Of a DNA stretch of 18,333 nt, positions 14,756 through 18,333 are shown one piece after another. A program made the translations under genes and the position numbers. The notes below the pieces were generated by a model. The model did no database searches, had not been told where the DNA came from, and saw only the letters and a list, made by a program, of their open reading frames with translations. This DNA is from CAYUYM01 sp964449305 (GTDB lineage: Bacteria > Bacteroidota > Ignavibacteria > SZUA-365 > CAYQST01). Positions within the stretch are counted from its first letter, which is position 1. Every line of letters begins with the position of its first letter. Location of the stretch: assembly GCA_964449305.1 (NCBI GenBank), contig CAYUYM010000054.1, forward strand, positions 1-18,333. The letters run 5' to 3'.

Positions 14756-17700
14756 GCGCGATGGAAATGCCGGTGATCGGTCTCGATGTCGGCAGCACCA
14801 CAGTGAAGGCGGTGGTGGTCGATCCCGTGAGCGGCGCGGTGGTGTGGAAGCGATACGAGCGGCATGAAACGCGCCTTGCGGACAAGGTCATCGCCTTTTT
14901 GGAGGCGATAGAACGGGATCTTGCAGTGGATGTGGCGGGGATGCGCGTGTTCATCACCGGTTCGGGTGGTGTGGGAATCGCACGGCATCTGCGTGCGGAA
15001 TACGTCCAGGAGGTGAACGCCGTGGCACTGGCCGTGGAGCGCTGGCACCCGCAGGCACGGTCAGTGATCGAGCTCGGCGGGCAGGATGCAAAGATCATCC
15101 ACTTCGTGCATGATCCGGCCACGGGCCAGGTGTCGAAGACGCCGTCGATGAATGACAAGTGTGCCGGCGGAACAGGCGCGGTCATCGACAAGATCAGCGC
15201 AAAGCTCGGGATCACTGCCGCCCAGCTTGCATCGCTGCCCTTCCGCGGTGTGCGCATCCATCAGGTGGCGGGAAAGTGCGGCGTGTTTGCGGAGACCGAC
15301 ATCAACGGCCTCCAGAAGCTGGGTGTGCCGGCGGAGGAACTGATGGCCTCCCTCTTCGAGGCGATCGTGCTGCAGAACCTCTCCGTCCTCACACGGGGGA
15401 ACACACTCATGCCGCAGGTGCTGCTTCTGGGCGGGCCCAACACCTTCATCCCCGCACTGCGCGAGTGCTGGCAGGTCAACCTCCTGCGGCTCTGGGACGA
15501 GCGTGGAATCCCGATGACGGAAGCGGAGTGTGACACCGCGGTGATCGTCCCACCCGATGCACAGTATTTCGCCGCCCTTGGTGCCGTGGAATTCGGCCTG
15601 CACGAGCGGCGCGACGCCCCCCCATGCGACGGCCTCGCGGCGCTGCGCCAGTACGCTGCCGGAGGCAGCGACTATCAGAGGTCCGCCTCGGCGATTCCCG
15701 GTCTCTGCGATTCGCCGGAGATGCTGGAGCGGTTTCGGGCAGCCTACAGCAGGCCGCCGTTCAGCAACCGGCTGCTTGCGCCGGGCTCGGTGTTCCGCGC
15801 CTTCATCGGCATCGACGGAGGATCGACCTCGACAAAGGCGGTGCTGCTCGACGAGAATCTCGATGTCGCCTTCAAGGCCTACCGGCTGTCCTGCGGCAAC
15901 CCGATCGAGGATGCACGCGGCATCTTCGAGGAACTGCGGGGTGCCGTGCGCTCGCAGGGGGCGCAGCTCCGCATCCTCGGAGTAGGAACCACGGGCTATG
16001 CCAAGGAGATCCTCCGGGACACCTTTTCCGCCGATGTCGCCCTTGTGGAGACGGTGGCGCACACGCAGGCCGCCAAGCGCTTCTTCTCCGATGTGGACGT
16101 CATCTGCGACGTCGGTGGTCAGGACATCAAGATCATCGTGCTCAAGAACGGCAACGTGGTCGATTTCAAACTCAACACCCAGTGTTCCGCCGGCAACGGG
16201 TACTTCCTGCAGAGCACCGCGGAGGGCTTCGGCTACAGTGTGGACGAGTATGCAGACGCGGCCTTCTCCGCGAGGATGATGCCGGATTTCGGGTACGGCT
16301 GCGCCGTGTTTTTGCAGGCGGACATCGTCAACTTTCAACGGCTGGGGTGGAAGCCGCAGGAGATCCTCGCCGGCCTTGCGAACGTGCTTCCGAAGAACAT
16401 CTGGCTTTATGTGTCGCAGTTCCCCAACCTCGCGATGCTGGGCCGCACGTTCGTGCTTCAGGGTGGGACGCAGAACAACCTCGCGGCCGTCATGGCACAG
16501 GTGAACTTCATCCAGTCCCGTTTCAAGGGCACGGAGATCACTCCGTCCATCATCGTGCATCCCCACGCCGGCGAGGCGGGGGCCATCGGCTGTGCCGTTG
16601 AGGCGGCACGTCTGCACCATGCAGGCCGGGAGACAACCTTCATCGGCATCGATCAGGCGGCGGGCATCAGCTACACGACGCACCGGGGCGAGGAGACGCG
16701 CTGCACCTACTGCTCCAATGCCTGCATCAGAACCTTCATCGATGTGATCAGTGGAGAGGTGGAGGATCATGGCGAGGAAGCCTTCGCCTTCCGATCCGGG
16801 CCCGAAGACACGAGGCAGGCGCGTTTCGAACACAAGTTCGAACCGGGCGAGGAGGCGTCCACCCGCGTGCCGCTTCCCGACACCGCGCATCGCCTCATCA
16901 TTGCAGGCTGTGAGAAGGGAACGGTGGAAAGCACCTCGGAAATGCGCTCCATTGCCGGGCGTCTGAAGGACATCCGCCAGCGCAACCCCAACCTCGTGGA
17001 GGAACATGCGCGGCGCGTATGGACAGCGATGCCACGTGATGGGAACAGGACGAAGCGCCGGGAGATGGTGAAGATCGGCATCCCACGGGCGCTGAATCTG
17101 TATCAACACGCACCATTCTTCACCGCCTATCTCGCGGCACTCGGCGTGCCCCCGGCGAACATCATCTTCTCCGATCCCACCACCGACGAACTCTATCGCG
17201 AGGGTGTGAAACGCGGCAGCATCGATCCATGCTTTCCTGGCAAGCTCGCACTCGCCCATGTCCACAATCTCCTGTTTCGCAGGCATCCCAAGGACGATCT
17301 CGACTGCATCTTCTTTCCCATCGTGGGTGACATGCCCAGCGATCTCACGCATGTGCAGGCATCGCGTGCATGTCCCACCATCATGGGATCCATCGAGGCG
17401 GTGAAGTCGGCCTTCACCAAGGAACAGGATCATTTCGGTGCCGCTGGTGTGCAGTACCTCGACCCCTTCATCACCCTTGGCGATGAGGAGCGCACCGCAC
17501 ACCAGATGTATCGCGCGTTCCGGCCACTGCTCAGGATGCGTCGCGGGGAGAATGACCGGGCGGTGGATGCCGGATACGCGGCGTTGGAACGCTTTGCCCG
17601 CGATGCCCAGGCACGCGGGACGGAACTGCTCGCGGCCATCGAGGCCGAGGGGCGCTTGGGTATCGTGGTGCTCGGACGACCGTATCACGCCGATGCCGGC

Positions 17701-18195
17701 ATCAACCATGGCATCATCGACGAATTCCGGAAGCTCGGGTATCCGGTCTTCTCGCAGGAGGCCCTGCCGCGGGACTCCGCCATGCTCGAGCGGCTCTTCG
17801 GTGAGGATGTGCGCGCGGGCATCATCCGCGATCCCATGGATATCGCCGATGTGTGGAAGAACTCCTACAGTGAAAACACATCGCGCAAAATCTGGGCCGC
17901 CAAGTTCGTGGCGCGGCATCCGAACCTCGTGGCACTCGATCTCTCGAGCTTCAAATGCGGCCATGATGCACCGGTGTACAACGTGGTGCAGAACATCATC
18001 GAGATGTCGGGAACACCATACTTCGCCTTCAAGGACATTGATGAGAATCGTCCGGCGTCGAGCATCAGGATACGTGTTGAGACGATCGCCTACTTCCTGC
18101 GCCGGCATCTGGAGCGCATCCATGCATCGTCCATGGACGGGGAGGTGGGGATGCACAAATTCACCAACCCTGTGGCCATGGCACATCAACAGTGA
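14752..18195 (+). CDS. tandem BadF/HgdC-type ATPase fused to DUF2229-like domain (acyl-CoA dehydratase activase family)
   Basis: 1147 residues. The first ATPase (about 7-290) has the phosphate loop LDVGSTTVKA (D12), ELGGQDAKII, DKCAGGTG (C137) and GKCGVFAETDI (C176). The second (about 350-625) has IDGGSTSTKA (D355), DVGGQDIKII, QCSAGNG (C478) and GYGCAVFLQADI (C517). In HgdC-type activators these two cysteines from each of two subunits hold one [4Fe-4S] cluster whose electron is fired by ATP. Both pairs here are 39 residues apart, as in HgdC, so one chain may form a pseudo-dimer. A CxxCxxxC motif (C651, C654, C658) links to a DUF2229-like region from about 774 (IGIPRALNLYQHAPF), with C827, C852, C874, GRPYHADAGINHG and KCGHDAP (C1069). 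It is coupled to the upstream gene by ATGA. The domain order is confident; the target enzyme is unknown. Confidence 0.9.
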   Translation: MSAMEMPVIGLDVGSTTVKAVVVDPVSGAVVWKRYERHETRLADKVIAFLEAIERDLAVDVAGMRVFITGSGGVGIARHLRAEYVQEVNAVALAVERWHPQARSVIELGGQDAKIIHFVHDPATGQVSKTPSMNDKCAGGTGAVIDKISAKLGITAAQLASLPFRGVRIHQVAGKCGVFAETDINGLQKLGVPAEELMASLFEAIVLQNLSVLTRGNTLMPQVLLLGGPNTFIPALRECWQVNLLRLWDERGIPMTEAECDTAVIVPPDAQYFAALGAVEFGLHERRDAPPCDGLAALRQYAAGGSDYQRSASAIPGLCDSPEMLERFRAAYSRPPFSNRLLAPGSVFRAFIGIDGGSTSTKAVLLDENLDVAFKAYRLSCGNPIEDARGIFEELRGAVRSQGAQLRILGVGTTGYAKEILRDTFSADVALVETVAHTQAAKRFFSDVDVICDVGGQDIKIIVLKNGNVVDFKLNTQCSAGNGYFLQSTAEGFGYSVDEYADAAFSARMMPDFGYGCAVFLQADIVNFQRLGWKPQEILAGLANVLPKNIWLYVSQFPNLAMLGRTFVLQGGTQNNLAAVMAQVNFIQSRFKGTEITPSIIVHPHAGEAGAIGCAVEAARLHHAGRETTFIGIDQAAGISYTTHRGEETRCTYCSNACIRTFIDVISGEVEDHGEEAFAFRSGPEDTRQARFEHKFEPGEEASTRVPLPDTAHRLIIAGCEKGTVESTSEMRSIAGRLKDIRQRNPNLVEEHARRVWTAMPRDGNRTKRREMVKIGIPRALNLYQHAPFFTAYLAALGVPPANIIFSDPTTDELYREGVKRGSIDPCFPGKLALAHVHNLLFRRHPKDDLDCIFFPIVGDMPSDLTHVQASRACPTIMGSIEAVKSAFTKEQDHFGAAGVQYLDPFITLGDEERTAHQMYRAFRPLLRMRRGENDRAVDAGYAALERFARDAQARGTELLAAIEAEGRLGIVVLGRPYHADAGINHGIIDEFRKLGYPVFSQEALPRDSAMLERLFGEDVRAGIIRDPMDIADVWKNSYSENTSRKIWAAKFVARHPNLVALDLSSFKCGHDAPVYNVVQNIIEMSGTPYFAFKDIDENRPASSIRIRVETIAYFLRRHLERIHASSMDGEVGMHKFTNPVAMAHQQ

Positions 18196-18202
18196 CTTCG
18201 TG

Positions 18203-18333
18203 ATGATGCGGGCAATACGACAGCACGTCGCGCTTCTCGCCATCCTCATGGCGCCTGCCTGCCATCAGGGCATCGGTCAGGATGCCCATGCCGAGCAGCG
18301 CGGGGATGAGCTGGTCGTCATTGAACAGCGCCG
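18203..18333 (+). CDS. N-terminus of a possible exported protein, cut by the window end
   Basis: An open frame begins with ATG at 18203 or 18206 (GTG 18200 is in another frame), 7 bases after the stop of the tandem-ATPase gene, and is still open at the window edge. The 43 visible residues start MMRAIRQHVALLAILMAPAC, a short basic stretch and a hydrophobic run typical of a signal peptide, followed by a polar HQGIGQDAHAEQRGDELVV segment. The cysteine is not in a good lipobox (APAC), so a cleaved signal is more likely than a lipoprotein anchor. No ribosome site is obvious. The close spacing suggests co-transcription with the activase genes, but nothing indicates its function. Confidence 0.5.
   Translation, partial: MMRAIRQHVALLAILMAPACHQGIGQDAHAEQRGDELVVIEQR

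Noticed and set aside
15061..18249. A very long open frame (1062 codons) on the minus strand opposite the tandem-ATPase gene
   Set aside because: It mirrors the codon pattern of a GC-rich coding strand. Its product has no recognisable motif, while the plus-strand product has full ATPase and cysteine motifs.

Overview
This 18.3 kb window is a compact, GC-rich, mostly conserved bacterial chromosome segment in which every gene that can be supported lies on the + strand. The gene content is consistent with a Gram-negative bacterium, possibly the Bacteroidota/Chlorobiota (FCB) group: it has a FadL-type outer-membrane protein with a lipoprotein partner, a small-type PurL, MutS2 and YqeY. Several starts have weak Shine-Dalgarno sites and non-ATG starts are common. 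The taxon guess is inference and is weak. I see no tRNA, rRNA, CRISPR array, insertion sequence, phage gene or obvious transferred island.

Layout. (1) 1-351: a short reading frame ending in a SEC-C zinc motif, probably the tail of SecA, with the frame blocked by stops upstream. (2) 405-2389: a zinc-ribbon Yip1-like membrane protein, a NanE-like TIM barrel whose key active-site residues are substituted, and a YqeY-like protein. (3) 2389-4764: MutS2, coupled to yqeY. (4) 4869-9569: a probable operon of biotin carboxylase, biotin carrier protein, FadL-like outer-membrane protein and SGNH-hydrolase lipoprotein, closed by a strong intrinsic terminator at 9591-9623. (5) 9750-12967: purL, then an overlapping BrkB/YihY-family membrane protein. 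(6) 13004-18195: a two-gene unit related to the ATP-driven activators of 2-hydroxyacyl-CoA dehydratases. It consists of a 583-residue cysteine-motif protein followed by a 1147-residue protein with two HgdC/BadF-type ATPase domains, a CxxCxxxC motif and a DUF2229-like region. (7) From 18203: the start of a possible exported protein cut by the window edge.

How they fit together. Region 4 looks like uptake or processing of lipidic substrates (FadL pore plus surface esterase) next to two of the three parts of a biotin-dependent acyl-CoA carboxylase; no carboxyltransferase gene is in the window. Region 6 is the best candidate for a poorly characterised system. The four cysteines that would hold cross-domain [4Fe-4S] clusters are all present, with identical spacing in both ATPase halves. 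No ordinary dehydratase subunits (HgdA/HgdB) are beside it, so its electron acceptor is unknown. Regions 1-3 and 5 are largely housekeeping, with the altered NanE-like enzyme as the notable exception.
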